Positions 8,120-16,436 of a DNA stretch of 64,000 nt are shown here, in pieces (positions within the stretch are counted from its first letter, which is position 1; every line of letters begins with the position of its first letter). The notes beneath the pieces were generated by a model. It worked only from the letters and a program-made list of their open reading frames with translations. It was not told the origin of the DNA and ran no database searches. Location: assembly GCA_002721895.1 (NCBI GenBank), contig PBLV01000011.1, positions 62,001-126,000 of the forward strand, written 5' to 3'. The DNA is from Verrucomicrobiales bacterium (GTDB lineage Bacteria; Verrucomicrobiota; Verrucomicrobiae; Limisphaerales; UBA1100). The position numbers and the translations under genes are program-made.

Positions 8120-9520
8120 ATGCGAAAGACCCCTTCCCTGCTGTGGGCCGCGCTGCTGGCCCTGCCCGCCGGGGCCGCCGAAAAAACCGCGCCCCCCACT
8201 CACAAGGTTCAACCCGCCCCCTTCAAGATCGAGGTTCAGCTTGACGGCAGGTTCTCGGCACAAAAGGTGCATGAAATCACGCTGCGCCCCAAGTCATGGA
8301 CCGACCTGAGCGTGCTCAGCGCCGTTCCACACGGCGCAACGGTAAAGAAGGGTGACCCGCTGGTGAAACTCGACCTTGAAAAACTGGACCGCAAAATCCG
8401 AGACACCAAAATCGATCTGGAACTCAGCAAGCTGGACTTGGCCCTCGCCAAGGCAGACTTGGAATATGCCGAGGCCACCATCCCGCTGGATCTCACCGCG
8501 GTGGAACGCGCCTACCATGAGGTAAAGGAGGATCTCGACCGCTACCAAAAGGTCACCAAGCCCTACAACGTCAAGTCCGCCGAACGTACCGTCATCAGCG
8601 CCGCAAACTACCTCGCCAATGCCGAGGAGGAACTGAAGCAGCTGAAAAAAATGTATGAAGCCGACGACGTTGCGGAGGACACCGAGGAGATCATTTTAAA
8701 GCGCGCACAGCATGCCGTGGATCGTGCACGCCATTCGCTTGAGGGTGCCAGGATTCGAAGTGAAACCTCGCTCAAAATCACTATTCCGCGTGAGTCAACG
8801 GCCAAGAAGGAGGGCGAACTACGCAAGCGACTGGAACTGGTCAAGGCGCGCGTTTCCAATAATGCCGACCTGAAAAAGAAACAACTCACCGTTGAAAAAC
8901 AGGAAATTTCACACAATCTGGCCATCGAAGCCCTGACCAAGCTGGAGGCCGACCGGGACCGACTCATGCCCAAGGCACCAGCGGGCGGCACTGTTTTCTA
9001 CGGCACCTTTAGCCGCGGCGCGTGGAGCGGCTTGAAACTCGTTGAACCCAAGCTCAGGAAACACGGCAAACTCACCCCGGGCACCGCGTTCATGACCGTC
9101 GTGGAGCCCGGGCCACTGCGCATCCACGCGCTACTGGATGAGAAAGATTTGCGACATGTTGAAGCCGGCGACAAGGGCAACGCCACAGCCAAGGCGGATC
9201 CGGACCGTAACTTACCCGTGACGGTGGCCAACGTATCCCGTGTGCCCGTGGATGTCGGCAAGTTCGAGGTCATTCTCGAAAGCCAAGCCGGCGGCATTCT
9301 CGTGCCTGGCATGGCCTGCACGGTGAAGCTTGTGCCCTACAAAAACCCCAAGGCACTGGCGGTACCGGCCAAGGCGGTTTTTGAAGAAGACGCCGCGACG
9401 TATGTCTGGCTCAAGGGCGGCAAGAAACGCATGGTAACCACCGGAAGGAGTTTTAGTGGCAAGACTGCAATTCTGAAGGGCCTGAAAGCGGGTGATGAAA
9501 TTCTTCTCGAAAAGCCTTAG
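8120..9520 (+). CDS. HlyD/RND-type periplasmic adaptor (membrane fusion) protein
   Basis: 466 residues. A signal peptide (about 1-19, ending PAGAA) is followed by a lipoyl-like half motif (GATVKKGDPLVKLD). A long coiled-coil hairpin spans about 95-295. The second half motif and beta-barrel region include PAGGTVFYGTFSRG and PGTAFMTVVEPGPLRIHALLDEKD. A C-terminal membrane-proximal domain ends AGDEILLEKP. Such adaptors link an inner-membrane transporter to an outer-membrane channel. No transporter or TolC-like gene follows: the next genes are a toroid protein (overlapping by 26 bases) and a deiodinase-like selenoprotein, so this adaptor may work in an unusual complex. Confidence 0.82.
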   Translation: MRKTPSLLWAALLALPAGAAEKTAPPTHKVQPAPFKIEVQLDGRFSAQKVHEITLRPKSWTDLSVLSAVPHGATVKKGDPLVKLDLEKLDRKIRDTKIDLELSKLDLALAKADLEYAEATIPLDLTAVERAYHEVKEDLDRYQKVTKPYNVKSAERTVISAANYLANAEEELKQLKKMYEADDVAEDTEEIILKRAQHAVDRARHSLEGARIRSETSLKITIPRESTAKKEGELRKRLELVKARVSNNADLKKKQLTVEKQEISHNLAIEALTKLEADRDRLMPKAPAGGTVFYGTFSRGAWSGLKLVEPKLRKHGKLTPGTAFMTVVEPGPLRIHALLDEKDLRHVEAGDKGNATAKADPDRNLPVTVANVSRVPVDVGKFEVILESQAGGILVPGMACTVKLVPYKNPKALAVPAKAVFEEDAATYVWLKGGKKRMVTTGRSFSGKTAILKGLKAGDEILLEKP

Positions 9521-10691
9521 CCTGCTGGCCGCAACAGCCGCGTTCTGGGCAGCAGGGCCGGCATTGGCCGCCGAGCCGGATTTCTCCAAGAGCAACTCCG
9601 TGCCCAAGGTCGCACCGCCGGGCAATGCCAAGGTGGCCAAGTCCATTGAGCGCGGGGTTTATTTCCTGCTGGAGCGGCAGAACAAGGATGGTTCGTGGGG
9701 CAGCCCGCGCAACACGAAGGGGCTGAACATCTACGCGCCCACCTACCAAAGCCATTATGCCTTTCGGCTCGCGGTCACGGCGCTTTCCACGTCGGCCCTC
9801 ATCGAGGCAGGCGAAGATTCTCCGCGCGTGAACCGCGCGATTGAAGATGGCGAAAAATATCTGCTCGAACATCTCCCCAAGCTTCGCCGGGCCACGGCAG
9901 ACGCCATGTACAACGTGTGGTCACACGCCTACGGCATCCAAGCGTTGGTGCGAATGCGTGCGCGTCTGCCCAAGGACACCGCGCGGGTCACACAGATCGA
10001 CAAGCTAATCCGGCACCAGTTCGATCGGCTGACCCGTTATGAATCCGTCGATGGCGGCTGGGGTTATTACGATTTTCGCGCGGGTGCCAAGCAGCCCTCC
10101 AGCAGTTCCATTTCCTTCGTCAACGGCACCGTATTGCACGCCTTTCACGAGGCTAAACAAGCCGGGGTCCAACCACCCCAGCGTCTTGTCACGCGTGCGC
10201 TGGCCGCCATCAACCGCCAACGCCTTCCCGACGGCAGCTACCTCTACGGCGAATACCTGAAAATGCGCCCTCGCTCCGGTATCAACCGGCCCGCCGGCAG
10301 CCTCGGGCGTTCCCAGTGCTGCAACTTGGCCCTCCGGCTTTGGGACGACAAGAAAATCACCGACAAGGTCATGGTCACTTGGCTGAATCGTCTGTTTGCC
10401 CGCAACGAGTGGCTGGGCATGGGGCGCAAGCGACCCGTGCCCCACGAGTCGTGGTTCGCCGTGGCCGGCTATTTTTACTATTACGGCCATTACTACGCCG
10501 CACACTGCATTGAATTGGTGCCTGAACCCGATCGTGGCAGACTGCGTGACCACCTCGCCACCACGCTCATGAAACTGCAGGAAAAGGACGGCAGTTGGTG
10601 GGACTTTCCCCTCTACGACTACCACCAACAATACGGCACGGCCCTCACCGTCATGGCACTCAAGCGCTGTTTAAAACCAGAACACAAGTAA
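9495..10691 (+). CDS. Secreted alpha/alpha-toroid (terpene cyclase/prenyltransferase-like) repeat protein
   Basis: 398 residues from ATG 9495, with a signal peptide ending near ALA-AE. The body has QW-like repeats typical of squalene-hopene-cyclase and related alpha6-alpha6 barrels: LERQNKDGSWGSP near the start, VDGGWGYYDF in the middle and LQEKDGSWWDFP at the end. The catalytic DxDD motif of cyclases is not evident, so a binding or scaffolding role is more likely than terpene cyclisation. The signal peptide places it in the periplasm. It overlaps the adaptor gene and is followed 29 bases later by the UGA-containing deiodinase-like gene, suggesting one transcript. Confidence 0.75.
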   Translation: MKFFSKSLSLLAATAAFWAAGPALAAEPDFSKSNSVPKVAPPGNAKVAKSIERGVYFLLERQNKDGSWGSPRNTKGLNIYAPTYQSHYAFRLAVTALSTSALIEAGEDSPRVNRAIEDGEKYLLEHLPKLRRATADAMYNVWSHAYGIQALVRMRARLPKDTARVTQIDKLIRHQFDRLTRYESVDGGWGYYDFRAGAKQPSSSSISFVNGTVLHAFHEAKQAGVQPPQRLVTRALAAINRQRLPDGSYLYGEYLKMRPRSGINRPAGSLGRSQCCNLALRLWDDKKITDKVMVTWLNRLFARNEWLGMGRKRPVPHESWFAVAGYFYYYGHYYAAHCIELVPEPDRGRLRDHLATTLMKLQEKDGSWWDFPLYDYHQQYGTALTVMALKRCLKPEHK

Positions 10692-10720
10692 CGCCGCGCA
10701 CTCTCGACGCGTCTAACAGG

Positions 10721-11503
10721 ATGATGCAAAGGATGACATGGGCCATGGCGGCCCTCGGGCTGGCGGGGATAATGTTCGCCCAAAACGCACCCCGCCGACC
10801 GGGCAGCATGGCTGCCCGGGAGTTCTTCCGTCTGATTGATGCGAATTCCGATCACCGCATCAGCGCCATGGAATGGTCGGCCTTCTGCAAGCCCGCGGAT
10901 TTCAAGGCCGCTGACACCGACAAGGACGGCCACGTTGTTCCACGCGAGTTGCATCATTTCATGCAGCCCGGCCAAGGTGCCCCGATTCGTGGCATGGGGC
11001 CGGTCGTGGGCACACCCGCACCAAAGGTCAGCGCCAAACATCGGGACACCGGCAAGCTCATTAACCTTTCCAAGGTCAGCCGGCCAACCGTCTTGATTTT
11101 TGGATCCTACACTTGAGGGCCCTTCGCCCGGGAGGCCGTGCGCCTCCAGAAAAACTACGAGCAGTTCAAGGATCGCGCTGATTTTTGGTGGGTCTATATC
11201 CGTGAGGCGCATCCAACTGATTCCGCCCGACCCGCACGCCATGTGCAGATCGAGCAGCCAAAGACGTTTCTGCGGCGACAGGAAATTGCCGGCCAATGCT
11301 CCGCCGGGTTGGACCTGAAAATCCCCTGTGTGGTGGACGATATGGAGGACACCGTCGCCCGCGCCTACGCTGCTTTTCCCGACCGCCTTTACATTCTGGG
11401 AACCGATTCCCGCATTGCCTACCAAGGCGGCCGCGGGCCACGCGAATTCAACATCCCCGAGATGGAGGAAGCGCTGAAAAAACTGCTGTCGAAAAATGAC
11501 TAG
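10721..11503 (+). CDS. EF-hand deiodinase-like selenoprotein (in-frame UGA read as selenocysteine)
   Basis: One continuous frame of 260 residues if TGA at 11114-11116 is decoded as Sec132. A signal peptide (about 1-21) is followed by two EF-hands, loop 1 DANSDHRISAME and loop 2 DTDKDGHVVPRE. The thioredoxin-fold domain then reads LIFGSYT-U-GPFAREA. Vertebrate iodothyronine deiodinases have FGSxT-U-xxF here, and further downstream ADF..(V/I)YI.EAH..D, matched by ADFWWVYIREAHPTD. The frame stays open and family-like on both sides of the TGA. A bacterial-type hairpin follows it. It is probably a periplasmic Sec-dependent oxidoreductase; iodothyronine chemistry is not implied. Conventional annotation would give two fragments. 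Confidence 0.9.
11131..11147 (+). promoter_or_regulatory. Candidate bacterial SECIS hairpin of the deiodinase-like gene
   Basis: Directly downstream of the UGA at 11114-11116 lies a perfect 6-bp stem, GGAGGC (11131-11136) with GCCTCC (11142-11147), closing a 5-nt loop CGUGC. The loop G is about 22 nt after the UGA. Bacterial SECIS elements sit within the coding region at roughly this distance and carry a G early in the apical loop, where SelB binds. The match is by eye; no folding was run. Confidence 0.65.
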
Positions 11504-11514
11504 CCAATCCCACG

Positions 11515-11916
11515 TTACTTTTTCGTGTAGGGATTCTTGCCCGGCGGATACTCCTTGTGAGGCTCGTGGCAGCCCCGGCAATTGGTGGCCGCTTCAAAAT
11601 CGTCCACCGTGCCCATGCCATCGGCTATCGCCTTGGCCGCCGCCACCACCGCCGCCGACTTTTCCGCCCAGCTTGCCGCCGTTCCCTTCTTGGGAGCAAA
11701 CCCTGGAAGCGTCTCCGCATAGACTAGGAACAAATCCTTGTCCGCCTGCGTCGCCACGCCGTCGATAATCTTCTTGCGTAGCGACTCGTCACCCTTGAAC
11801 CCCTCCTGCATCACAGTCTTCATCGACGGTTGCCCGCCCTCGAACAACTTGCAGGCCGTGGTGAGCAAAGCGAAAACGGCACACAAGGTGCCCCAGCGAA
11901 TCATGGCATTTTTCAT
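11515..11916 (-). CDS. Small lipoprotein with one CxxCH haem-binding motif (cytochrome c-like)
   Basis: 133 residues from ATG 11916. The N-terminus MKNAMIRWGTLCAVFALLTTACKLF is a lipoprotein signal with a TTAC lipobox. The body is helical (KKIIDGVATQADKDLFLVYAETL), and the single haem site is CRGCHEP close to the C-terminus, with a Lys/Pro-rich tail. It resembles small cytochrome c-type proteins, with the haem motif placed C-terminally as in cytochrome c-prime-like four-helix bundles. It is probably periplasmic and membrane-anchored, with an electron-transfer or ligand-binding role. It converges on the selenoprotein gene with an 11-base gap and no clear terminator. Confidence 0.7.
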   Translation of the reverse strand: MKNAMIRWGTLCAVFALLTTACKLFEGGQPSMKTVMQEGFKGDESLRKKIIDGVATQADKDLFLVYAETLPGFAPKKGTAASWAEKSAAVVAAAKAIADGMGTVDDFEAATNCRGCHEPHKEYPPGKNPYTKK

Positions 11917-12097
11917 CGGATCAAGTCTCATGGCGGACACATCCGCCCAACACAGGATTGGGCAACCCGGCCCTGCCTGTCAATCACATCACCCGGCACC
12001 CATAACATTCTGGGGTTGCATTCCCTAAATGGCGAAGTAGTCTTGGAGCGTCAAAGTCCTAACGCGCTTGGACAACAGCGTTAAGAAAAACATAGCT

Positions 12098-12403
12098 ATG
12101 AAATACATCACGACTATCGCATTGGCTCTCGGCTTTAGCGCCACCGTGGCGCTCGCCGGTGAGGCGACCCTCGAAGGCAAGGTGCAGTGCGCCAAGTGCA
12201 CACTGAAGAAGCAGGGGAAGTGCCAGGCGGCACTCGTCGCCAAAGGCAAGGACGGCAAGGAGCAGGTTCTCCTGCTGTTGGGCAAAGAAGCCAAGGCCCT
12301 CCACAAGGCCGTGTGCAAGCCCGGCTCAAGCGTAGCCGCCAAGATCACCGGCGCGGTGAAGGAAGGCACGCTGAAGATCTCGAAGGTCGAGAAAAAGAAG
12401 TAA
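12098..12403 (+). CDS. Small periplasmic cysteine-containing protein of unknown function
   Basis: 101 residues from ATG 12098. Residues 1-20 are a clear signal peptide (MKYITTIALALGFSATVALA). The mature protein has a KVQCAKCTLKKQGKCQAAL segment, three cysteines in a CxxC-x7-C arrangement. It then has a beta-rich part (QVLLLLGKEAKALHKAVC) and a Lys-rich end. The pattern suggests metal binding or a disulphide-stabilised fold. It may be related to small verrucomicrobial and planctomycete secreted proteins, but I cannot name a family. It is a single-gene transcript, since a strong terminator follows immediately. Confidence 0.75.
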   Translation: MKYITTIALALGFSATVALAGEATLEGKVQCAKCTLKKQGKCQAALVAKGKDGKEQVLLLLGKEAKALHKAVCKPGSSVAAKITGAVKEGTLKISKVEKKK

Positions 12404-12425
12404 TTTCAGGAATACCTGAACACGA

Positions 12426-12452
12426 CCCTGCGGTGTGCCGCAGGGTTTTTTT
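12426..12452 (+). terminator. Rho-independent terminator
   Basis: A perfect 8-bp stem CCCTGCGG/CCGCAGGG with a TGTG loop is followed by seven T. It lies 22 bases after the stop of the gene at 12098-12403. Confidence 0.92.
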
Positions 12453-12462
12453 GTGCACCCAC

Positions 12463-13392
12463 CTACTGTTCTGCTTCAAGCACCTTTTTCAGCCGGTCAA
12501 AATTTGACCGCATCACCCCCAAGTAATCCCCCTCCGCAGGCGCATCGCCACACGGTACAAAAACCACCGGCACAACTCCCAACGCCCGAAGCCGTTCCTC
12601 GGTCTCCCTCGCCGGCTCACTTTCCCAAAGCATCGCGGACGCGCGGTGCTCTTGCAGCCTCTCCTCCAAGGCGGCCCATTCCTTTTCCGACGGCACAATT
12701 CCCGACTCCCAATGGACACTCTGCAGGTTCAAAGCAAACCGCCTTTGCAAATATTGGTACACTGGATGAGATGCCAGCAACGGCGTGGCAGACTCTGGCA
12801 AATCCGCTCCTAGTATCTCCAAATCAGTTTTAAGCGCTTCAAAATGCTTCTCAAACATCGAAGCCCTGTCCGGCCGTTTCCGCGTCAGCGCATCCCGGAT
12901 GGCCTCCGCTTGGCGCACGGCCAGACCTGGATCCAGCCACACCGTGTATGAAATTTCCCCGTGACTGTGTTCGCGACCGCCCTTCCCGTGCCGATGAACA
13001 ACCCTGTGCGCCTTCTCCAGTTCAATCAGACTGCTGCGAAATGTCCGGGAGGTATTCACCAGTTGCGATTCCCGCCATGAGCCATACTTGATCCACTTCG
13101 CATACCCAGCCCCGTTCATCAGAATCAAGTCCGCCTTTTGCGTCTGTTGCACAAACTCGCGCGCTGCCTTCCCCGCGGGCCTCCAGTCCGCTGGATCCTC
13201 CCCCGTCGGCGCGGGCATCGTCACCTTGACAAAATCGCCGCCAATCCTTTCCGCGAAATATTGAAGAGGATAGTTCACGGCCACGACCGTCAGGGGGCCA
13301 CTTTGCCCATTCTTGGACCCCCGCCCTTCCTCGAGGTCTCGCCCACAAGCCACCAGCATCACCAGCATAAGCCATATCCATCCCCTCATCAT
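12463..13392 (-). CDS. Zinc/manganese-type ABC substrate-binding lipoprotein (ZnuA/TroA family)
   Basis: 309 residues from ATG 13392. A lipobox (MLVAC) anchors it to the membrane. The cluster A-I binding-protein pattern is clear: VVAVNYPLQYFAERIGGDFV, LILMNGAGYAKW and SHPVYQYLQRRF. A flexible His-rich loop HRHGKGGREHSHGE sits where ZnuA proteins carry theirs. It would capture Zn2+ or Mn2+ in the periplasm. Its start overlaps the stop of an FtsX-like permease by one base, and no ABC-3 type ZnuB permease is present. That pairing is unusual and is discussed in the findings. Confidence 0.82.
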   Translation of the reverse strand: MMRGWIWLMLVMLVACGRDLEEGRGSKNGQSGPLTVVAVNYPLQYFAERIGGDFVKVTMPAPTGEDPADWRPAGKAAREFVQQTQKADLILMNGAGYAKWIKYGSWRESQLVNTSRTFRSSLIELEKAHRVVHRHGKGGREHSHGEISYTVWLDPGLAVRQAEAIRDALTRKRPDRASMFEKHFEALKTDLEILGADLPESATPLLASHPVYQYLQRRFALNLQSVHWESGIVPSEKEWAALEERLQEHRASAMLWESEPARETEERLRALGVVPVVFVPCGDAPAEGDYLGVMRSNFDRLKKVLEAEQ

Positions 13393-14558
13393 CAAAGTCC
13401 CATTCCCCGCATCATTCCATCCACGTAGTCCAAGGTAACCCAGACACCCAACAAGGCCAGCACTACGCTCATCATCACCACAATGCCCAATTCCGCCACC
13501 TGCAGCCAGAACACCATCGCCCGGCTACAGCCCAGTTGAAACAGGGTCTCCATTTCATCACGCCGCAAACGCAGCGACAACAAAATCACCAACCCCAAAA
13601 ACAGTCCCGTGCAAACGGCCACTACCAGTTGGTTGGCATCGATAAATCGCTTTGCGCGCAGGATCACGTCCAGCATCTCCCCCACCACTGCCGCCGGTTC
13701 CAAGGCCTGCAACATGGCGTCTTGTTCAAGGAATCGGTTTTGCCCCTGGAGAATCACCGAGTCCGCCTCGCTTTTCGGGAGGGCAATCACCGCCGTCAGC
13801 GGCAGTTTTTCAGGTGGATCATGAAAATGAAAACTTCCCAGGTTTCCGCCGTCCACTTCCCCCGCGGTCTCCAGCGCGGCGTTAAACACCGTCTCATTTC
13901 CCTCTCCCGATTCATGGCCATGACCATGCCCGGCAATGATCCACGCCGTTTTCAGGTCGGTAAAGATCGCCGCGTCATCCGCCGTATGGGTCCTTTTCAG
14001 AGTTCCCGTCACGCGCATTTTCAATGGCAGACTGGTCAAGTCCGCCAGTGACCCTGGGTCAGGTGTCACCGCATCACCCACCTTTGCACCCAGTGCCCTG
14101 GCCGCCTCCGCACCGAGAACGCAATCCCCCAGCAACGCCATGGCGCCACCCTCAGTAAATCCCAAGCTCCGGAAATCCAGATAGTCCATCGTCGTGCCAA
14201 CGATCGGAAACGCCCGCCCTTTCCGTTGCTTAAAATCTTGCAGGAACAACGGCACCGGTGCCGCCAAGCCATCCTCACGCAGACGTTGCAACTCGGCCGC
14301 GCCAAAAGCACTGCCCTCCGGCAACGGACGGAAATTCAGCGCATGCAATACCAAGTCAAACCGGCTTCCGCGTGCCCCAATCACCAGCGGCGTCGCCGTG
14401 TGCACCCCCACCCGCGCCGTCATTCGCGCGTCAAATTCTCCCACCAACCAATGGCTCACCAGCGGCAGGTAAATCGTCAGCCCAACGCATACCACCAAGA
14501 TCACCGTTTTTGCCCGGTGAAACCGCAGGTAGAACAAAGCCAACCGCAGCGCGTTCAT
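13392..14558 (-). CDS. FtsX/LolC-like ABC transporter permease
   Basis: 388 residues. One N-terminal membrane helix (about 17-40) is followed by a large periplasmic MacB-like domain and three C-terminal helices (about 300-325, 345-370 and the end), the MacB/LolC/FtsX plan. The periplasmic domain carries a short histidine-rich loop, AGHGHGHESGEGNE, near residue 210. Upstream is its ATPase (4-base overlap) and downstream a zinc-type binding protein. By topology it would work as a mechanotransmitter or extractor rather than as a channel-type importer. Its metal link is inferred from neighbours and from the His loop. Confidence 0.8.
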   Translation of the reverse strand: MNALRLALFYLRFHRAKTVILVVCVGLTIYLPLVSHWLVGEFDARMTARVGVHTATPLVIGARGSRFDLVLHALNFRPLPEGSAFGAAELQRLREDGLAAPVPLFLQDFKQRKGRAFPIVGTTMDYLDFRSLGFTEGGAMALLGDCVLGAEAARALGAKVGDAVTPDPGSLADLTSLPLKMRVTGTLKRTHTADDAAIFTDLKTAWIIAGHGHGHESGEGNETVFNAALETAGEVDGGNLGSFHFHDPPEKLPLTAVIALPKSEADSVILQGQNRFLEQDAMLQALEPAAVVGEMLDVILRAKRFIDANQLVVAVCTGLFLGLVILLSLRLRRDEMETLFQLGCSRAMVFWLQVAELGIVVMMSVVLALLGVWVTLDYVDGMMRGMGL

Positions 14559-15202
14559 GCGGCAAACTCCCCGAAATCCTTCACCACATCAAACCGCTCC
14601 ACCAGCGAATGGTCGTGTGTCACCATCACCACGGTGGCCGACGCCGCCTGTTTCAAGAGCAAGTCCATGATTTTCATGGAATTATCCGGGTCCAGATTTC
14701 CTGTCGGTTCATCCGCCAGGACAAGCCGCGGCCCCGGCAGCAAGGCCCGGCCGATAGCCACCCGTTGCCGTTCCCCTTGCGACAGGTCGCCCGGATGTCG
14801 ATCCAACAAACCCGAAATCCCCAGCCCTTCCGCCAAGCTCTCCAGCCCCTCCACCCGCTCCATGGGCAAAGCCCTGTTGATTCGAAACGGCAACAACAGA
14901 TTTTCCCGCACATCCAGATATTCCACCAACCGAAAATCCTGAAACACAAACCCCACGTTCCGGATGCGAAACGCCCGCCGCTCCCCGTCACCCAATCCCC
15001 CCAAATCTTCCCCGCCCAGTTCCACCTTCCCTTCATCCGCCAACAGGATGCCTGCCAACATGCGTAGCAATGTCGTTTTGCCCGATCCACTCGCCCCCGT
15101 GAAAACCGCCCTGCCGCCGGCCTCCAGTTGCCACTCCGGCACCCGCAGCCGAAACCCATCGCCGCCGTACCGGAAATCAACCCCTTGCAGGCGAATCTCC
15201 AT
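14555..15202 (-). CDS. ABC transporter ATP-binding protein, LolD/MacB type
   Basis: 215 residues from ATG 15202, which follows the stop of the preceding gene. It shows Walker A GASGSGKTT, Q-loop FVFQDFRLVEYLDVRENL, signature LSQGERQRVAIGRAL, Walker B LVLADEPTGNLD and the H-loop VTHDHS. The EPTGNLD sequence is typical of the LolD/FtsE/MacB group, matching the FtsX-type permease encoded next. It powers that permease from the cytoplasmic face. The upstream 17 residues of the longest frame lie outside the domain and overlap the tautomerase gene, so they were excluded. Confidence 0.88.
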   Translation of the reverse strand: MEIRLQGVDFRYGGDGFRLRVPEWQLEAGGRAVFTGASGSGKTTLLRMLAGILLADEGKVELGGEDLGGLGDGERRAFRIRNVGFVFQDFRLVEYLDVRENLLLPFRINRALPMERVEGLESLAEGLGISGLLDRHPGDLSQGERQRVAIGRALLPGPRLVLADEPTGNLDPDNSMKIMDLLLKQAASATVVMVTHDHSLVERFDVVKDFGEFAA

Positions 15203-15203
15203 C

Positions 15204-15551
15204 TCAACCAAACGTCTTGCCGTCCCAGCCCCACATCGGCCGTGGAAAATCAAAGAAGTTGATAAACACCCGTTCCGCCGGCACCCCCAGTTCGCCCTCC
15301 AACATCCCGCAAATCCCCGCGCTCAACTCCCGCGCCATATCCTCCGGAAGCCCCAGACTGCGCAATTCCACCAAGGCGGAATTTCCCGCCTCACCCCCAA
15401 ACGCCATCGCCATACCCGGTTCCACCACCACCTGCACCACCCCGCGCGGTTTGCCCATCAAATCCACCACCAAATCCGTCCCACGCTCCAGCAACACCTC
15501 CACCTTCTCACTGGAAACCTCCTCGCTCACCTGAATCTTCAAAAGCGGCAT
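15204..15551 (-). CDS. MIF/phenylpyruvate tautomerase family protein
   Basis: 115 residues, the normal length of macrophage migration inhibitory factor relatives. Met is followed by the catalytic Pro2 (MPLLKIQ), exposed after Met removal. Other family marks are VVVEPGMAMAFGG, NSALVELRSLG and the C-terminal VFINFFDFPRPMWGWDGKTF. These trimeric enzymes tautomerise phenylpyruvate-like keto acids in vitro; the physiological role in bacteria is unclear. It is the first gene of the leftward cluster with the ABC genes, one base before the ATPase start, so it is probably co-transcribed. Confidence 0.85.
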   Translation of the reverse strand: MPLLKIQVSEEVSSEKVEVLLERGTDLVVDLMGKPRGVVQVVVEPGMAMAFGGEAGNSALVELRSLGLPEDMARELSAGICGMLEGELGVPAERVFINFFDFPRPMWGWDGKTFG

Positions 15552-15634
15552 GAGCGATTGTTGCGGAAGAGCCCTCCTTCTCGCCAGACAAAAGACGATT
15601 GACCAAACCGCAACCAGCTCCTTTGCTCTCGTCC

Positions 15635-16345
15635 ATGACTTTCAGGCTCCTGACATTGCTCACCCTCTTGGCCGCCACCCTCCATGCCGCCCCGGACAAG
15701 GAACGCTTTTACAAGCCCATACAGAAAAACGTCGAGGGCTGGAACATTGCCGTGGACCCCGAGCTGCTCGAGCCCAAGCACAAGGCCGTCGCCGACAAGG
15801 CCTTCACCGCACTGGCCAACCACCTGCAGCGCGTCAAGTTCATCCTGCACGAGGCCAAGGTCAAGGAACTGCAAAAACTCCCCATCCGCCTCGAGTACAA
15901 CAATGACCGCCTCGGCAACATGCAATACCATCCCTCCGTCTCCTGGCTGCGCATCAACCGGCACGATCCCGCCCTCGCCAAGCACGTCCATCTCCCGCGT
16001 GCCAAGTCCCTCTTCGATCCCCACATGTGGGCCAAACACCCCTACGTCGTCCTCCACGAGCTCGCCCACGCCTACCACGACCAAGTCCTCGGCTTTGACA
16101 ACAAGGAAATCATCCAAGCCTACGAAGCCGCCAAAAAGGAAGGCATCTATGAGAAAGTCCTCCTCTACACCGGCCGCCGCCCCGTGAAGCACTATGGCCT
16201 GAACAACCACAAGGAATACTTTGCCGAAAGCACCGAGGCCTATCTCGGCGTCAACGACTTCTACCCCTTCGTCCGCGCCGAGTTGAAGGAACACGACCCC
16301 CGCATGTACAAGATCATGGAAAAGATCTGGGGCCCCATCCGCTAG
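15635..16345 (+). CDS. Secreted zinc metallopeptidase-like protein (HELAH)
   Basis: 236 residues from ATG 15635, which opens a good signal peptide (MTFRLLTLLTLLAATLHA). Zinc site: HELAHAYHD near residue 140, with a later EYFAESTEAY supplying a glutamate third ligand about 60 residues on. The spacing and the HPYVVLHELAHAYHD context resemble the anthrax lethal-factor-like (ATLF) catalytic fold found in many environmental bacteria. It is exported; the substrate is unknown. It is divergent from the MIF/ABC operon. It is the second secreted zincin in the window and shares no obvious sequence with the one at 2762. Confidence 0.75.
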   Translation: MTFRLLTLLTLLAATLHAAPDKERFYKPIQKNVEGWNIAVDPELLEPKHKAVADKAFTALANHLQRVKFILHEAKVKELQKLPIRLEYNNDRLGNMQYHPSVSWLRINRHDPALAKHVHLPRAKSLFDPHMWAKHPYVVLHELAHAYHDQVLGFDNKEIIQAYEAAKKEGIYEKVLLYTGRRPVKHYGLNNHKEYFAESTEAYLGVNDFYPFVRAELKEHDPRMYKIMEKIWGPIR

Positions 16346-16436
16346 AGAATAACCTGCTCCCACCTCCTCCCCTTACCCGCACTCGAAAAACCCGAGCAAG
16401 AATACGAGGTGCGAGGCACGAGCAGGATTAACCCAG

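Noticed and set aside
11114..11116. TGA in the deiodinase-like gene as a sequencing error or pseudogene mark
   Set aside because: It lies at the exact catalytic Sec position of the family, is followed by a suitable hairpin, and a second gene shows the same behaviour.
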